DNA from: Pteria penguin
Taxonomy: Eukaryota > Mollusca > Bivalvia > Pterioida > Pteriidae
Length of the DNA: 64,000 bases
Direction: 5' to 3'
Assembly (NCBI GenBank): GCA_035048485.1
Contig: CM068586.1
Location: 45,730,287 to 45,794,286, forward strand
Of this stretch, positions 1 through 13,376 are shown piece after piece. The position numbers were made by a program, and so were the translations under genes. Under the pieces are notes generated by a model, which worked only from the letters and a program-made list of their open reading frames with translations, made no database searches and was not told where the DNA came from. Every line of letters starts with the position of its first letter. Position 1 is the stretch's first letter.

Positions 1-176
1 CTGTCGACCGTGGTACTATTTAATTACCATATTAATGATATGAGCTACTATTTGCAATCTATCGGTCATTCCCTTTTCGAATCTTTGGAAACATTCATCG
101 TGGTGTCATGTTGAATGAAGCAGCGACATTGAATTACTTCCCTTTGTATCTTAAAACGACCTCGTTCCTCCTTTTT

Positions 177-845
177 ATACGCCCGTCTTTTAAAAGACGG
201 GGTGTATTATGTTATGGCGATGTCCGTCCAGCGTCCGGCGTCCGGGATAAGCTTGTCCGGTCTATTACTTCTTCCCCTGTGCATGAATTTCAATAATATT
301 TCACAAAATGTTTACTTAGAGCCAAAGGGTGTGTCATGACCTTGACCCAAGGTCAAAGGTCAAGGTCACAACATGCAAAGTGAGTAAAACCTTGTCTATG
401 CCATAACTTCTTCCCCTTTGCATGGATTTCAATATTTTACAGAATTGTTACTTAGGACCCAAGGGTGTGTTAAGACCTAACCCAAGGTCATAGGTCAAAA
501 GGTCATAGGTCAAAGGACAAGGTAACAACATTCGAAGTCAGTAAAACCTTGTCCGGACTATTACTTCTTCCCCTGTGCATGGATTTCAATAATATTTCAA
601 ATAATTGTTACTTAGGGCCCAAGAATGTGTCATGACTTTGACCCAAGGTCATAGGTCAAGGTCACAACATGTGAAGTGAGTAAACCTTGTCCGGTCCATT
701 ACTTCTTGCCCTGTTCATGGATTTCAATAATATTTCACAGAATTGTTATATAGGACCCAAAGGTGTGCCAAGGTTATAAGTTAAAGGTCAGGGTCACAAC
801 ATTCAAAGTGATCGTATTATGCCACGCTAGGCGTTGCTCTTGTTC
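177..845 (+). mobile_element. Pearl/DINE-like non-autonomous element, copy E1
   Basis: The 5' end is a hairpin of ATACGCCCGTC against AAGACGGGGTGTAT, followed by a GTCC-rich stretch. The interior is four imperfect core units of roughly 140-156 bp, each with TGACCCAAGGTCAAAGGTCA-like and CTTCCCCTGTGCATG motifs. The 3' end reads GCCACGCTAGGCGTTGC and TCTTGTT, a short hairpin with loop TAG. The same ends occur at 6.65-7.51, 27.63-28.93, 44.89-45.85 and 62.02-62.86 kb. There is no coding capacity. The architecture (terminal hairpins, GTCC microsatellite, about 150-bp tandem core) fits the bivalve pearl and fly DINE-1 type elements mobilised by Helentrons; that assignment is inference. Confidence 0.7.
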
Positions 846-893
846 TTTGTGGGTGGGGAAGAAGCAGTCTTAATTGCATTTAACTGTTACATA

Positions 894-896
<3 letters not shown>

Positions 897-968
<72 letters not shown>

Positions 969-970
969 CT
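897..970. repeat. (CT)n(CA)n microsatellite
   Basis: About 25 CT units run directly into about 11 CA units. It makes a Ser-Leu and Thr-His open frame that is not a gene. Confidence 0.95.
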
Positions 971-1609
971 ACACACATACACACACATGAGAGGTATGGC
1001 CTTTGGACTTTTCGAGTTTCTTTGATGTTTCTATGCAAAATACCTACTCTTCGCAACTCTTTCTAAATCATGTGGAGAATTTTGATGAAGCGCAGTACAA
1101 AGAAAGAACACCATATGAAGGAATGCTGTCTAACAATATTTACAGGAATTACGACCCTTGAACTTGGAGTTTTCTATGCAGAATGCCTTGTTTTCGCAAC
1201 TACACTTCAATTCTTTTTGTGGATTTTCATGAAACTCGATACATAGGAAGATCACATTATGAAGACGGGCATATTGAACAGGAATTTTCACATCTCCTCA
1301 AAATTCAATACATTTATAGTCGGTGTATTAATGAAAGGAGGGGGTATTAATTTGGGAAATGATGGATGTCTGCAGAAGATCGATCAACCTACAAGCAATT
1401 GAAAATAAAAACTGAATTATTTTAACCAGTAATAAAGTAATCTAAATTTACCACAATTAGATTAGATAGCTAGTTCTAGTCAGGGACGCCCCTGTTCTAG
1501 TTTGTATGACACCTAGGATAATAAAATGCGCGCGTATTACATGCCGTTTAACGGTGCACTATTTTCATTTCTCCTGAAGATACTAAACATTAATATAAAT
1601 GAATATAAA
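971..1609. other. Non-coding stretch, no feature seen
   Basis: Unique-looking AT-rich sequence between the microsatellite and the first copy of a dispersed repeat. No convincing exon, RNA or repeat structure was seen on either strand. Confidence 0.5.
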
Positions 1610-1945
1610 TTCAACATCTTTAGAGTGTGAGTAACTTCCATTTACACTCAGTAGGGGTAGTAGGTTGTCAGGTTGATTCCTGAAGCAGCAATATATCACT
1701 ATAGTCAGTTTCTTAATATTTAGAATGTGTAAAAATCGTAAACTCAGATAAAAACAAGACAATTTAAACTTTAAAGATTAATGATTCAAGGTTAAACGAG
1801 CATTTATTAACTGGCGTTATAATTGTACATCCCTGTCAAATAAATGGAATAGTCTTATTGATATTGTAAGAGTTGTCTTTCTTGCTTACGTTTTTCAAAC
1901 GTTTGATTAAATTATCCTGCTCACCCATTTTAATTTAATAATAAT
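1610..1945 (+). repeat. Dispersed repeat R1, copy A
   Basis: Resembles 4395-4795 (same strand) and 8240-8668 (opposite strand). Shared landmarks in order are a CTTCCATTa..ac segment, AGTAGGGGTAG or TAGGGGTGACAGATAG, AACTTTAAAGATTAATGATT, a short AATAAATG-GAATAG segment, GTCTTTCTTGC, and TTTCAAACGTTTGATTAAA. It is the most diverged of the three copies. No coding frame spans it, so the family is unclassified. Confidence 0.6.
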
Positions 1946-2431
1946 TAGATATAACTCGACAACTTGACAATGGAAAGTTATGCAAGGAGGAAGAAACAAA
2001 CTCTATCTCATTCCTGGAGACCCCAGGCTATTCAACTTACGGTTTGATTGTAAACCGTAGGTTGAAATAGCAATGATCAGTGAGGATGCTTACTAGACTT
2101 GCAATGCCTAATGATCAGTAATCGAAATTTCTGTTGCATGGGTTGGAGAATATTGCTATAAGCACTCGCTTGAGACGAATTACAATGCACTTTCATTTTT
2201 ATATACTTCTAGCTCATTATGATAATGATACCTTAGTCAGTGCGATTCTAGCAACATTTCCTTGCTGAAAAAAAGTTCAGAAATTTCAGGGACTTGTACA
2301 GTGGTTTCAAGTGATGCCTACAGAAAGACTATATAAGAACCACATTCGTACCAGTGTCGAACATCTTAATTCAGTATCAACCATTTTACTCAAGGATTAT
2401 GGTTAAAATGCAAATCTTCATTCACTGTTTT
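1946..2431. other. Non-coding stretch
   Basis: AT-rich sequence with no recognisable gene. A short imperfect palindrome (TTCAACTTACGGTTTGA and TAAACCGTAGGTTGAAAT) lies near 2031-2068. It is isolated and no family was recognised. Confidence 0.4.
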
Positions 2432-3288
2432 TATGCTCCCCGAAATCTGTTTCGAGGGAGCACATAGTCTCTATGAATGTGTGTGTGTCCGTCAGACTTT
2501 GTAGGTCAGTCGGTAGATCCGTAGCCTGAACGGTTTCCGTTCTTTATACCCCCCAAAAATAAAGTTTGGGGGTATATAGGAATCACACTGTCTGTCTGTC
2601 TGTCGCTCTGTTTGTCTCTCTTTGTTTGTCCACCAAACCTTGTCCGGACCATAACTTCTCACCCTGTGCACTCATTTCAATAAGATTTCACAGAATTGTT
2701 GCTTAGGATCCAAGCGTGTGTTATGATCTTGCACCAAGGCTATAGGTGAAAAGGTCAAGGTCATAATAGACACAATAAATAAAACTTTGTTCGGGCCATA
2801 ACTTCTTACACTGTGCACGAATTCCAATAATATTTCACGGAATTGTTGCTTAGAATCTAAGAATGGATTATGACTTTAAACCAAGACCATAGGTCAAAGG
2901 TCAAGGTCATAATAGACACAATAATTAAAACTTTGTCCAGGCCATAACTTCTCACCCTGTGCACAGAATTCAATAATATTTCACAGAATTGTTGCTTAGG
3001 ATCCAAGAGTGTGACATTAGCTTTAACCAAGGTCATGTCAAAGGTCAAGGTCATAATAGACACAATAAGTAAAATCTTGTCCGGGCCATAACTGTTTTCC
3101 CTGTGCACGGATTTCAATATTATTTCACAGAATTGCTGCTTAGGATCCAAGGGTATTTTATGATTTAAAACGAAGGTCATAGGTCAAATTTCAAGGTCAG
3201 AATAGACACAATAAGTAAAACTTTGTCCGGGCCATACTTCTCCCCCTGTGCACAGAATACAATAATATTTCACAGAAATAAAGCACTG
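2432..3288 (+). mobile_element. Chimeric pearl-like element with two stacked 5' hairpins
   Basis: It begins with hairpin TGCTCCCCGAAA/TTTCGAGGGAGCA followed by GTGTGTCCGTCAGAC. A second hairpin start follows at about 2546-2579 (ATACCCCCCAAA/TTTGGGGGTAT) with a CTGT-rich microsatellite. After this come five core units of about 147 bp of the same type as E1 (motifs CACCCTGTGCAC, TTTCACAGAATTGTTGCTTAGG, CCAAGGTCATAGGTCAAAGG). No family 3' hairpin was seen, so the copy is truncated or uses another end. No protein is encoded; the long minus-strand frame is a by-product of the core repeats. Confidence 0.65.
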
Positions 3289-3600
3289 GACGGATTTTGA
3301 ATAAACTTGATATAATTGTAGCACTAGTAAACTTCTAAAAAAAATTTGTGTTTTCATAAGGATTTGCCAATAACTGGCACCAAGATCGAGAAAAGTGTAC
3401 GTAAACCTTCTTCAGAAGAGATACATGAAAACTGAATAACTTATGACATGTGAGCGTTCTAGAACTGTAGAGGACGCAAGATTCATTTTTGTTATTTTCG
3501 TTTAAATCGGAAGATGGGGTTTTTAAAATAAATTTTTTACTTTATGCTATTTGTTGATTATTAAGTAATCTCTTTGATTTTCTCCTTGTCTAGATAGTTG
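3289..3600. other. Non-coding stretch
   Basis: AT-rich sequence between a mobile element and a minisatellite; no feature recognised. Confidence 0.4.
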
Positions 3601-3614
3601 GTTTTGAGAACTTC

Positions 3615-4020
3615 CGACTAACGACATGTACCAATAGCCAGATTTAAAAACACGACATGTACATTAGCAGTCGCTATTAGCACCCAGTTGCACAAACACG
3701 ACATGTACAATTAAGGCCGCTAGTAGCCAGATTCACTAACACGACATCTACATATACAGTCGCCAGTAGCCAGTTTGATTAACACAACATGTTACATGAA
3801 CATAAACGGTCGTTAGTAGCCAGTTTCACTAACACGACATGTACAGAAACGGTTGTTAGTAGCCAGTTTCACCAACAAGACACGTGCATACACGGTCGCT
3901 AGTAGCAATTTTCACTAACACGACGTGTACATTAGCAGTCGCTATAAGCATCCAGTTGCACAAACACGACATGTACATAAACGGTCGTCAGTAGCCAGTT
4001 TCACTAGCACGACGTACATA
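3615..4020 (+). repeat. Minisatellite of about 44 bp, nine imperfect copies
   Basis: The repeated core is AACACGACATGTACATAAAC, then GGTCGTTAGTAGCCAGTTTC and ACT. Copies differ by substitutions and small indels; the first and last are the most diverged. No reading frame persists. Confidence 0.85.
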
Positions 4021-4193
4021 TTGTACAAAAATATTGCAAATTGTGTGAAAACAACGAGAGAGAGAGAGAGAATGCTTAAGTTCTTCTTTATGTCTCATTC
4101 CTTCTATACTTTTGACATGCCCAGACTTTGGTAATCTCATTCATCAAATCTGTGTTATTCGATTATCATTATCTCCTTTAAATAATTTACAAT

Positions 4194-4194
4194 A

Positions 4195-4242
<48 letters not shown>
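4194..4242. repeat. (GT)n(GA)n microsatellite
   Basis: TGTG run followed by an uninterrupted AG run. A shorter AG run lies at about 4055-4070. Confidence 0.95.
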
Positions 4243-4246
<4 letters not shown>

Positions 4247-4394
4247 ATACACATTTCTTCGTTATTGCTCTCAATTATCTCTCACTCCTTCTATGTGCCT
4301 TTACTATGTCTACGTGTCACAAATTACGTTTTCAGGTCTTTTGTTATCAATTATCATTATCACTAGTAGATAATAGACAAGTGTAATGTTTATT

Positions 4395-4795
4395 AACGTT
4401 AGGATATACTCGTCAATTTAAGAACCTTCCATTAGTACCTGTAGGGGTGACAGATAGTCAGATAGGCTGATCTAACTACAATATACAACTCTGTTTAGTT
4501 CATAAGATAAGTGAAATCTTTAAAAGTCTTTACTTCAAAGATGTGCAAGATTATTTAAACATTAAAGATTGATAATTAAACGCGGTAAAATGTGCTAGAT
4601 TTTTTTTTATTTATCAGTCCTAATCATACCCCTAATAAATGAATGGACTAGTTTAGATTTTTGTCCCTTTGCGCATGCCTGAATGACGTCATGTCACTTT
4701 TTATATTGTAAAGGTTGTCTTTCTTGCGTAAATGCGTTGTCAAACGTTTAGTGAAACCTTGTTCACCCATTTTCATTTACATCTGGATTTTATTG
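4395..4795 (+). repeat. Dispersed repeat R1, copy B
   Basis: Begins GTTAGGATATACT, continues with CCTTCCATTAGTACCTG and TAGGGGTGACAGATAGTC, includes GCGCATGCCTGAATGACGTC, and ends with GTCTTTCTTGC, CAAACGTTTAGTGAAA and CACCCATTTTCATTT. It is closely related to the inverted copy at 8240-8668, which carries the same GCATGC and TGACGTCAT stretch. Together the two form inverted flanks around 3.4 kb. No coding frame. Confidence 0.75.
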
Positions 4796-5183
4796 GCATA
4801 TCAACTAAATAAATGTATTGATACAGGAAAGGAAATGATCGTGTTTCCTTCATAGGTTGCAGAACCTTGCAAATATCCTGGTAGTGCTACCTTTACAACT
4901 CACGTTATCCGAGTGGTCACGTTCCAGCGTCCATCTGCCCGTCTTCCGTCCGCATATAGTAAGTTGTCCAGCGTCGAATCACTGATTTTCGTTAGATATG
5001 AACTGAATACAGATTATAATAAAAATTTGGAAATTATTAATTTTTTGTTTAAAATGCAAAACATTGTACACTGGTACACTAGTTCTGTGAAGAGTATTCG
5101 TTGTCAAAACTCCAGATCTGTAGAGATATAAATTTACGTTGAAGATGTATCGTTTACACATGTACTTTGTATGCATTTATTTT

Positions 5184-5445
5184 TAGCTCACGTGAGCTGA
5201 AAGCTCAATTGCTTAGCTCAATTGAGCTATTCTTATAGGCTGGGGGTCGATGCCTGTCCTTCCATCTGTCTGTTTGTCCGTCTGAACGTCTGTCTATAAA
5301 CTTTTAACATTTTTGACTTCTTCTTTCGAACTGCTTTAAGGATTTGGATGAAACTTGGTATACATAAAGCACAGTCCTCCATGAAGTATATTTCATCAAA
5401 ATTCGTTGAGAGGTGACAGTGTATAAGCAAGGGAACCATTAACTT
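5184..5445 (+). mobile_element. Dispersed element starting with AGCTCACGTGAGCT palindrome
   Basis: Starts with palindrome AGCTCACGTGAGCT and a second inverted pair built of AGCTCAATTG/CAATTGAGCT. It then enters a CTGTCCTTCCATCTGTCTGT-type microsatellite and a body with TTCGAACTGCTTTAAGGAT and GGATGAAACTTGG. Hairpin start followed by GTCC/GTCT microsatellite is the same layout as the other pearl-like elements here. The 3' end is not defined. Confidence 0.55.
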
Positions 5446-5689
5446 ATTTATTTTTGGTCTATCCGACCTGTAGATAGGACGAGTCGGACCTATAAATCAA
5501 CCAGGCACGCACATGGTATATGTAGAGCACTGAGCAGTTCTCTTTCTTCAATGAATTTCAAATGCAATGAAATGATCGGGTATATAGTATTGTCCTTTTC
5601 CCTCTTTTTCCCGCCGTTTTCTGTAATTGTAACTTGGTTTCTTTTCAGTATATATCTGTTAGTGAAATTGTATATATATGTACAATGAA

Positions 5690-5965
5690 GCCGGTGTGGC
5701 CTAGTGGATAAGGTACTCGGCTCGTGATCGAGAGGTCGCGGGTTCGACTCCTGCCCGGGGCACACCGGTGTTCTGTCTTTCGGATGAGACAGTAAAAACC
5801 GAGGTCCCGTGTCACAGTAGGCGTGGCACGTAAAAGATCCCTCACTGCTTCGGGTGGGTCCGTTGCAAAGGTCTAAATTTGTATGCAATGCATCAGGCAG
5901 ATGCCGTCACCATATACGTGAAATAATCGTGGAGTGACGTAAAACAATAATCAATCAATCAATCA
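5690..5965 (+). mobile_element. Full-length tRNA-derived SINE (family A), copy S1
   Basis: The tRNA-related head has a box A (TGGCCTAGTGG) and box B (GGTTCGACTCC). The body contains TTTCGGATGAGACAGTAAAA, AAAGATCCCTCACTGCTTCG, GGTGGGTCCGTTGCA and GCATCAGGCAGATGCCGTCA. The 3' tail is (AATC)n. A perfect 18-bp target-site duplication, ATATATATGTACAATGAA, flanks it at 5672-5689 and 5966-5983, which shows both ends are intact and the insertion is recent. Pol III transcription from the internal promoter is expected for the class. This is the reference copy for the truncated and expanded relatives elsewhere in the window. Confidence 0.93.
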
Positions 5966-5983
5966 ATATATATGTACAATGAA

Positions 5984-7511
<1,528 letters not shown>

Positions 7512-7732
7512 GAATTGATGTCAAAAATGGACCGTGTTTTCCGTCTAGAATCAGGATGGTGTATCATGCCAGTATTAACTTTGTTAATAGTGCCGCATTG
7601 GCAAATGGCATACAGCACTGACCCAAAGCCACATTTTGTTTATGGACTGTTTTAATGATAGTTATTTCTAATTGACAACTGTTACACTCCTGTAGTCATT
7701 CTGCCATTATGGCTGGTACAATGACACGACGC

Positions 7733-7733
<1 letters not shown>

Positions 7734-7786
<53 letters not shown>
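7734..7786. repeat. (ATT)n microsatellite
   Basis: About 17 ATT units. Confidence 0.95.
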
Positions 7787-7787
<1 letters not shown>

Positions 7788-8239
7788 GTAGCTTTAAGCA
7801 GTTAGGTATTGACGTTTTAAATCGACAAAGCGTCCCTTGTAATGGGCCGCCATTTTGAATCAAAAGTGGAACGGGAAATAACTGTTACTCTACGTTAACG
7901 TTGACAGATTGCGGGGAACGGCATACAGACGTGCTGCTGCCATTGCGTACAAACAAAAGGCAGATTCCGTTTTATAAATACAAAGACTCCTTAAAAGTGT
8001 GCAATATCTGTGTTCGAATGACTTTACTCATAAAATATATGAAAAATACAAAAAGAAATGTGTTATTATCAACCTATGATGACTGACGACGTACAAGGGA
8101 CAAACGGATCTTTATTACAATATCTGATAAAATTTTGAGAAATCAGCTTGGGTAAGCTCAAAATGCAGTTAAGTATTCAACGCACTGCAAATTCTGATGG
8201 TAAACCAACCAATTTCTTAATTGTGTTTTTCCCTAGTAT
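7787..8239. other. Non-coding stretch
   Basis: Includes short frames but no recognised exon. Nothing else is visible. Confidence 0.35.
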
Positions 8240-8668
8240 TCACTTGATATATAACTAGAACTAAGGTATAAATAGAAGTAGGTGATTTCAGATTTAACTA
8301 AACGTTTGACAACGTTTTTCAGCAAGAGAGACAACTTTCACAATATTTTTTTCTAAATCTGGCATGACGTCATTCGGGCATGCGCACAGGAACAACAATC
8401 TTCAACGAGTCCATTCATTTGAGAGGGATGAATATTTTTCTTGAAAAATAACAAAAATTCTAAGAACTTTTCCGACTTTAATCTTTTAATGATTAAAGTG
8501 TAAATCATGTTCGGTCTTATTGAACTAAAAGATTTCTCAATAATCCACTTATGTTAGATACGGAACATAGTTGCATATTGCAGTTAGATGAGCCTATCCG
8601 ACCATCTGTCACCCCTACAGGTATTAATGGAAGGTACTCAACTACCCAGTATATCTTAACGTTACACG
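8240..8668 (-). repeat. Dispersed repeat R1, copy C (inverted)
   Basis: Reverse-complement relative of copy B: ACTAAACGTTTGACAACG, GAGACAACTTTCACAATAT, GGCATGACGTCATTCGGGCA, TGCGCAC, CATCTGTCACCCCTACAGGT and ATTAATGGAAGGTACTCAAC in that order on the plus strand. The end at TATATCTTAACGTTA mirrors copy B's start. Confidence 0.75.
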
Positions 8669-8739
8669 AAATAAGGATAACTAAATGAAAGCTCTGATCG
8701 ATGCACTTTATGACAGTTTATTATTATAATTACACCTTC

Positions 8740-9790
8740 GACAGCGTGGCATTCTTGTTATTTGTAGAGTGACAGTCTTGTTATTTGTAGAGTGGCATTC
8801 TTGTTATTTGTGGGGTAAAAGTCTTGTTATTTGGAGAGTGACATTCATGTTATTTGTAGAGGGACATTCTTGTTATTTGTAGAGTGACCGTCTTATTATT
8901 TGTAGATTGAGATTTTTGTTATTTGTAGAGTGACATTTTGGTTTTTTTAGAGTGAGATTCTTGTTATTTGTAGAGTGACATTCTTGTAATTTGTAGAATG
9001 ACATTCTTGTTACTTGTAGAATGACATTCTTGTTACTTGTAGAGTGACATTCTTGTTACTTGTAGAGTGACATTCTTGTTATTTGTAGAATGACATTCTT
9101 GTTATTTGCTGAGTGGCCGTCTTATTATTTGTAGAGTGAGATTTTTGTTATTTGTAGAGTGAGATTTTTGTTATTTGTAGAGTGAGATTTTTGTTATTTG
9201 TAGAATGAGATTTTTGTTATTTGTAGAGTTGAATTCTTCTTATTTGTAGAGTGATATTCTTGTTTTTTGTAGAGTGACATTCTTGTTTTTTGTAGAGTGA
9301 CATTCTTGTTATTTGTAGAGTGACATTCTTGTTATTTGTAGAGTGACATTCTTGTTATTTGTAGAGTGACATTCTTGTTTTTTGTAGAGTGACATTTTTT
9401 TTTTGTAGAGTGACATTCTTGTTATTTGTAGAGTGACATTCTTGTTTTGGTAGAGTGACATTCTTGTTATTTGTAGAGTGACATTCTTGTTATTTGTAGA
9501 GTGACATTCTTGTTATTTGTAGAGTGACATTCTTGTTTTTGTAGAGTGACATTCTTGTTATTTGTAGAGTGACATTCTTGTTATTTGTAGAGTGACATTC
9601 TTGTTTTTGTAGAGTGACATTCCTGTTATTTGTAGAGTGACATTCTTGTGATTTGTAGAATAACATTCTTGTTATTTGTAGAATGACATTCTTGTTATTT
9701 GTAGAGTCACTGAGTGAGATTTTGTTATTTTTAGAGTTAAATTATTGTTATTTGTTTAGTGGTATTCTTGTTATTTGTGGGGTGAAATTT
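8740..9790 (+). repeat. 23-bp minisatellite, about 45 copies
   Basis: The consensus is about 23 bp: GTAGAGTGACATTCTTGTTA then TTT. The centre (9240-9660) is the most homogeneous and the edges the most diverged, the usual pattern for unequal exchange. Variants with shortened T runs (CTTGTTTTTGTAGAG) recur at intervals, suggesting a higher-order unit of several monomers. No stable reading frame. Confidence 0.93.
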
Positions 9791-9849
9791 TTGCTAATAA
9801 GCAGAAAACTGAAATTTGATAAATGGCATAATACTACATATTCAAGTAT

Positions 9850-11125
9850 TCAGTTTTCTCTCGCATGTAGAGCGTCTATAGAGCATATAGGACGCATGTA
9901 GAACGAATGTAGAGCGTAAAGGACGCAGGTAAAACGTATGTAGGTCTTCTGTAGAGCATATATGACGCAGGTATAACGAATGTAGAGCATCTATAGAGCG
10001 TATAGGACGCAGATAGAGCGTATGTAGACCGCCATAGAACGCAGGTAAAGCGAATGTAAAGTATCTAAAGAGCGTATAGGACATAGGTATAGCGACTGTA
10101 GAGCGTCTATAGAGCATATGGGTCGCAGGCAGAGCATATATAGAGCGTCTGTAGAACGTATAAGACGAAGATAAAGCGTATGCAGGGCGTGTGTAGAACG
10201 TATCAGACGCAGGTTTAGCGTATTTAGAGTGTCTATAGAGCGTATAGTACACAGGTAGAGTGAATGTAGAGCATCTACAGAGCATATAGGTCACATAAAG
10301 AGCGTATACAGAGCGTATCAGACGCAGGTTAATTGTATGCAGGGCTTTAGAGCGTATATGACGCAGATAGAACATATGTAGAGCGTCTATAGAACTTATA
10401 AATCGCAGGTAGACCGTATTTAGAGCGTCTATAGAGCGTGTAAGACGCAGGTAGAACGTATGTAGAGCGTCTAATAGAAGTAAGTAGAGCATATTCAGAG
10501 AGTCTATAGAGCGTGTAGGACGCAGGTAGAACGTATGTAGAGCGTCTATAGAACTTATAAGAGGCAGATAGAGCGTAGGACGCATGTATAATATATGCAG
10601 TGCATATACAGAGCGTATAATACGCAAGTAGAGCAAATGTAGAGCGTCTATAGAGCACATAGGTCGGAGGTAGAACGTATATAGAGCGTCTATAAAACAG
10701 ATAGGATGCAGGTAGAGTGAATGTAGAGCGTCTATAGAGCATATAGGTCGGAGGTAGAACGTATAAAAGGGCGTCTATAAAGCGGATAGGATGCAGGTAG
10801 AGTGAATGTAGTCCATAGAGCGTATATCACACAGGTAGAACGTATGTAGAGCATCTTCAGAGGTAGAACGTATATAGAGCGTCTGTAGATTGTATAAGAC
10901 GCAGGTAGAGCGTATGCATGGCGTCTGTAGAGCGTATCGGAGGTAGAGCGTATATAGAGCGTCTGTAGATCGTATAAGACGCAGGTAGGGCATATGCAGG
11001 GCGTCTGTAGAGCGTATCAGAGTAAGAGCGTATGTAGAGCGTCTATAGAGCGTATAAGACGCAGGTAGAGCGTAGGTTAAGCATTTACAGAGCGTATAGG
11101 TCGCACCGTGTGTAGAGTGAACAAG
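9850..11125 (+). repeat. Degenerate minisatellite of about 42 bp
   Basis: Built from two alternating half-motifs, AGAGCGTCTATAGAGCGTAT and AGGACGCAGGTAGAACGTAT, giving a period near 42 bp. Because the period is close to a multiple of three, long minus-strand frames stay open (up to 272 codons) and encode repeated Ala-Leu-His and Tyr-Leu-Arg words. Several frames are open at once and indels shift between them, so I treat it as non-coding. Confidence 0.88.
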
Positions 11126-11420
11126 ACGCAGGATAAGCGTACACGTCGAAGGTTATACGAGATAACATCAAACAAAGAGCGTTTACAGAAAATGATAGTG
11201 TATGTCGCACGTATTTTGCCGGCAATTACGGGAAAACAGAGCTGAGGTCATAGTCGCGCGTGCACGTGGTTGCGTGCGATTTTTCCAGAATGTACTCGAT
11301 GAAATGTCACCATTAGATGCCGAATAGTAGTCAAATATGAATTTTAATGATATAAATCAAAATATGACTTGTAAATTATCATGGAATTCTGGGATATACA
11401 GGGATGGGATTAGGTATCAT
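11126..11420. other. Non-coding stretch
   Basis: Short CpG-containing patch (GCGCGTGCACGTGG near 11256) next to the minisatellite. No gene recognised. Confidence 0.35.
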
Positions 11421-11470
11421 GGAGGAGTGAGCATTCCCTGCCAACCGGTCACACCCGCCATGCTGCTATA
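11418..11470 (-). repeat. Dispersed repeat R2 fragment
   Basis: GGAGGAGTGAGC and CACACCCGCCATG match parts of the R2 repeat at 29388-29525 read on its other strand. A short, diverged fragment. Confidence 0.45.
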
Positions 11471-13333
11471 GGATTATTAGAGGTAATAATACTGGTAGGC
11501 ATCACGGTTAGTTTTAATCATATCATGACTGTGTGATATTGTATCTACCACAATAAACAATTTTACAAGAATAATAGTTAAATGAAGATATTAGCACAGC
11601 AGACAATGATTTCTGAGAAATATAAACAAGGTCTATATAGCGACCGTGAAATTCGCTGACGTAAGATATAGCTTTTCATATCTGAGTAGTATTTCCACTT
11701 AGTAGATCGGTAAATGAGGAAACTCCGAAGTTATTCTACATGTAGCATATCGGATCATTTGACACATAGACAAATCGAGTTCGTTAGGATATATTGTGAG
11801 TTCCTATGTATCAAAGGGTTTTGGTTTCTTTGTATTTTATAATCATTTACAGACAATGTATCGTCAATATATGTGAATATTACATTTTTAAAATCTCATT
11901 ACACAGAACCTTTTACATAAATTCATCCGATACAAATCGGATAAAATAATTAAAGGTGCATGTAAGTGTCCAATGCATTATGACATTTTATTATATACCT
12001 TACCCTTTCAACCTAGGGGTGGATGCAGAAAGGTCAATGCCTTATTTACAAAAAAACGAAATGCCTATGATTTCTTTTTTTTATTTTTTTATATTTTGTA
12101 AAAAAGATAAAAAGAAGTTTATAGCATTATGTTGTTTTACACTGAGAAATAAATAAGAAATGTTAAAAAATACCTCATAACTAATTCTTAATTGTAAACT
12201 TCTATCAAAAATCTCACTGTTAAATTTAATTTGTGAAACTTATCTTCAGTCTGAGACTGATTCACAATTTTCTTTATAAGAATGAAAAATATGAATCTAA
12301 ATTCGCCTCTTTAGTGTGAAATCAGGAGTTATATTTCTTTCTTTCTGTGACTGCATCAGAGTAAGTTTTGAAATGGATTAATGTGAAATTTAAAATCAAT
12401 TATATACATGATTGGTATTATATATTATTATCATCTCAGGAAGATATAAAATATAGGGAATTTCGGTTGATACATTAGGTATTTCGGTTTTCATAGGGGT
12501 TTTTCGATTATAAAGGGCATTCCGGTTAATAGTACTACCCTGGCTCATGACACCTCCTAAAATTAGTACGCAAATGCGGTCACAGACGCGGAAAAATCCG
12601 AATTGAAATAGCTCAGGGAAATACAATTTTCTCGGTAAATTTTATGTTTCTTAAGCTGAAAATCGAGAATATTGTAATCTTGTCGTAAGAATCATTCTAA
12701 ACAATAAGTATAAATGAAAATAATATTTTAAAAATATTATTTTTCTACGTAATGTCGGACTTTTCCAGTTCTCGTTCATGTGCTAATTTTAGTATGCACC
12801 ATGAGTTAATTTCTGATCAAAATTCAAATCTATTAGAACAGTGTTCAGTTTACCAAATTTTTCTGTTCGTTGCCGTAATACTATGCATAAGAATGATGAT
12901 TCAGGTGTTCAGAAAGAAAGCAAGGAAGATTTAATCAAAATCATTCGACAGAAATTGTGCTGAGGGACAGATTCAGAATGTCAGTGCCGGGGCGGGGGTT
13001 GGGGCACAATTGAAGTGGAAGGCTTCACTCATAAAATTCATATCTAAAAGAACAATTTTTCAAATTTTTCTGTTCGTCGTGGTATAATGCATTAGAATAA
13101 ATCAGGACGATGAAGTTCACGGGTTCAAAAAGAGGGGCATGAAAGATGATGCACACTTGCGGATGTAGGAATGTAAATGTCGGTTGGGAGGATGGGCACA
13201 ATTGAAGCGGAAGGCTTTATTGAGGCGTGTGGCGCCGAAAGAGGGTAGATGCAAAGTAGGAGGGCGTTACCCCTCCTGTTAGTGGGGAATCAGGGAAGTA
13301 TCATCTAGTCATACAACTTTGTGATTTACAACA
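11471..13333. other. Long non-coding stretch
   Basis: About 1.9 kb of AT-rich sequence. Two loosely related segments near 12940-13030 and 13110-13240 share GGGCACAATTGAAG and GGAAGGCTT, an old duplication. No exon supported. Confidence 0.4.
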
Positions 13334-13376
13334 TACACACACACACACACACACACACCTACACACACACACACAC
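13334..13376. repeat. (CA)n microsatellite
   Basis: CA run interrupted once by a CT. Confidence 0.95.

Noticed and set aside
2857..3180. 107-codon minus-strand frame with repeated words
   Set aside because: Translation of two pearl-like core units; same words appear wherever that core occurs.
5690..5765. True tRNA gene
   Set aside because: Boxes A and B are good, but the sequence continues into the SINE body and is bounded by the SINE's 18-bp target duplication.
9842..10660. 272-codon minus-strand open frame
   Set aside because: Lies wholly in the 42-bp minisatellite; several frames are open at once and all encode the same periodic words.
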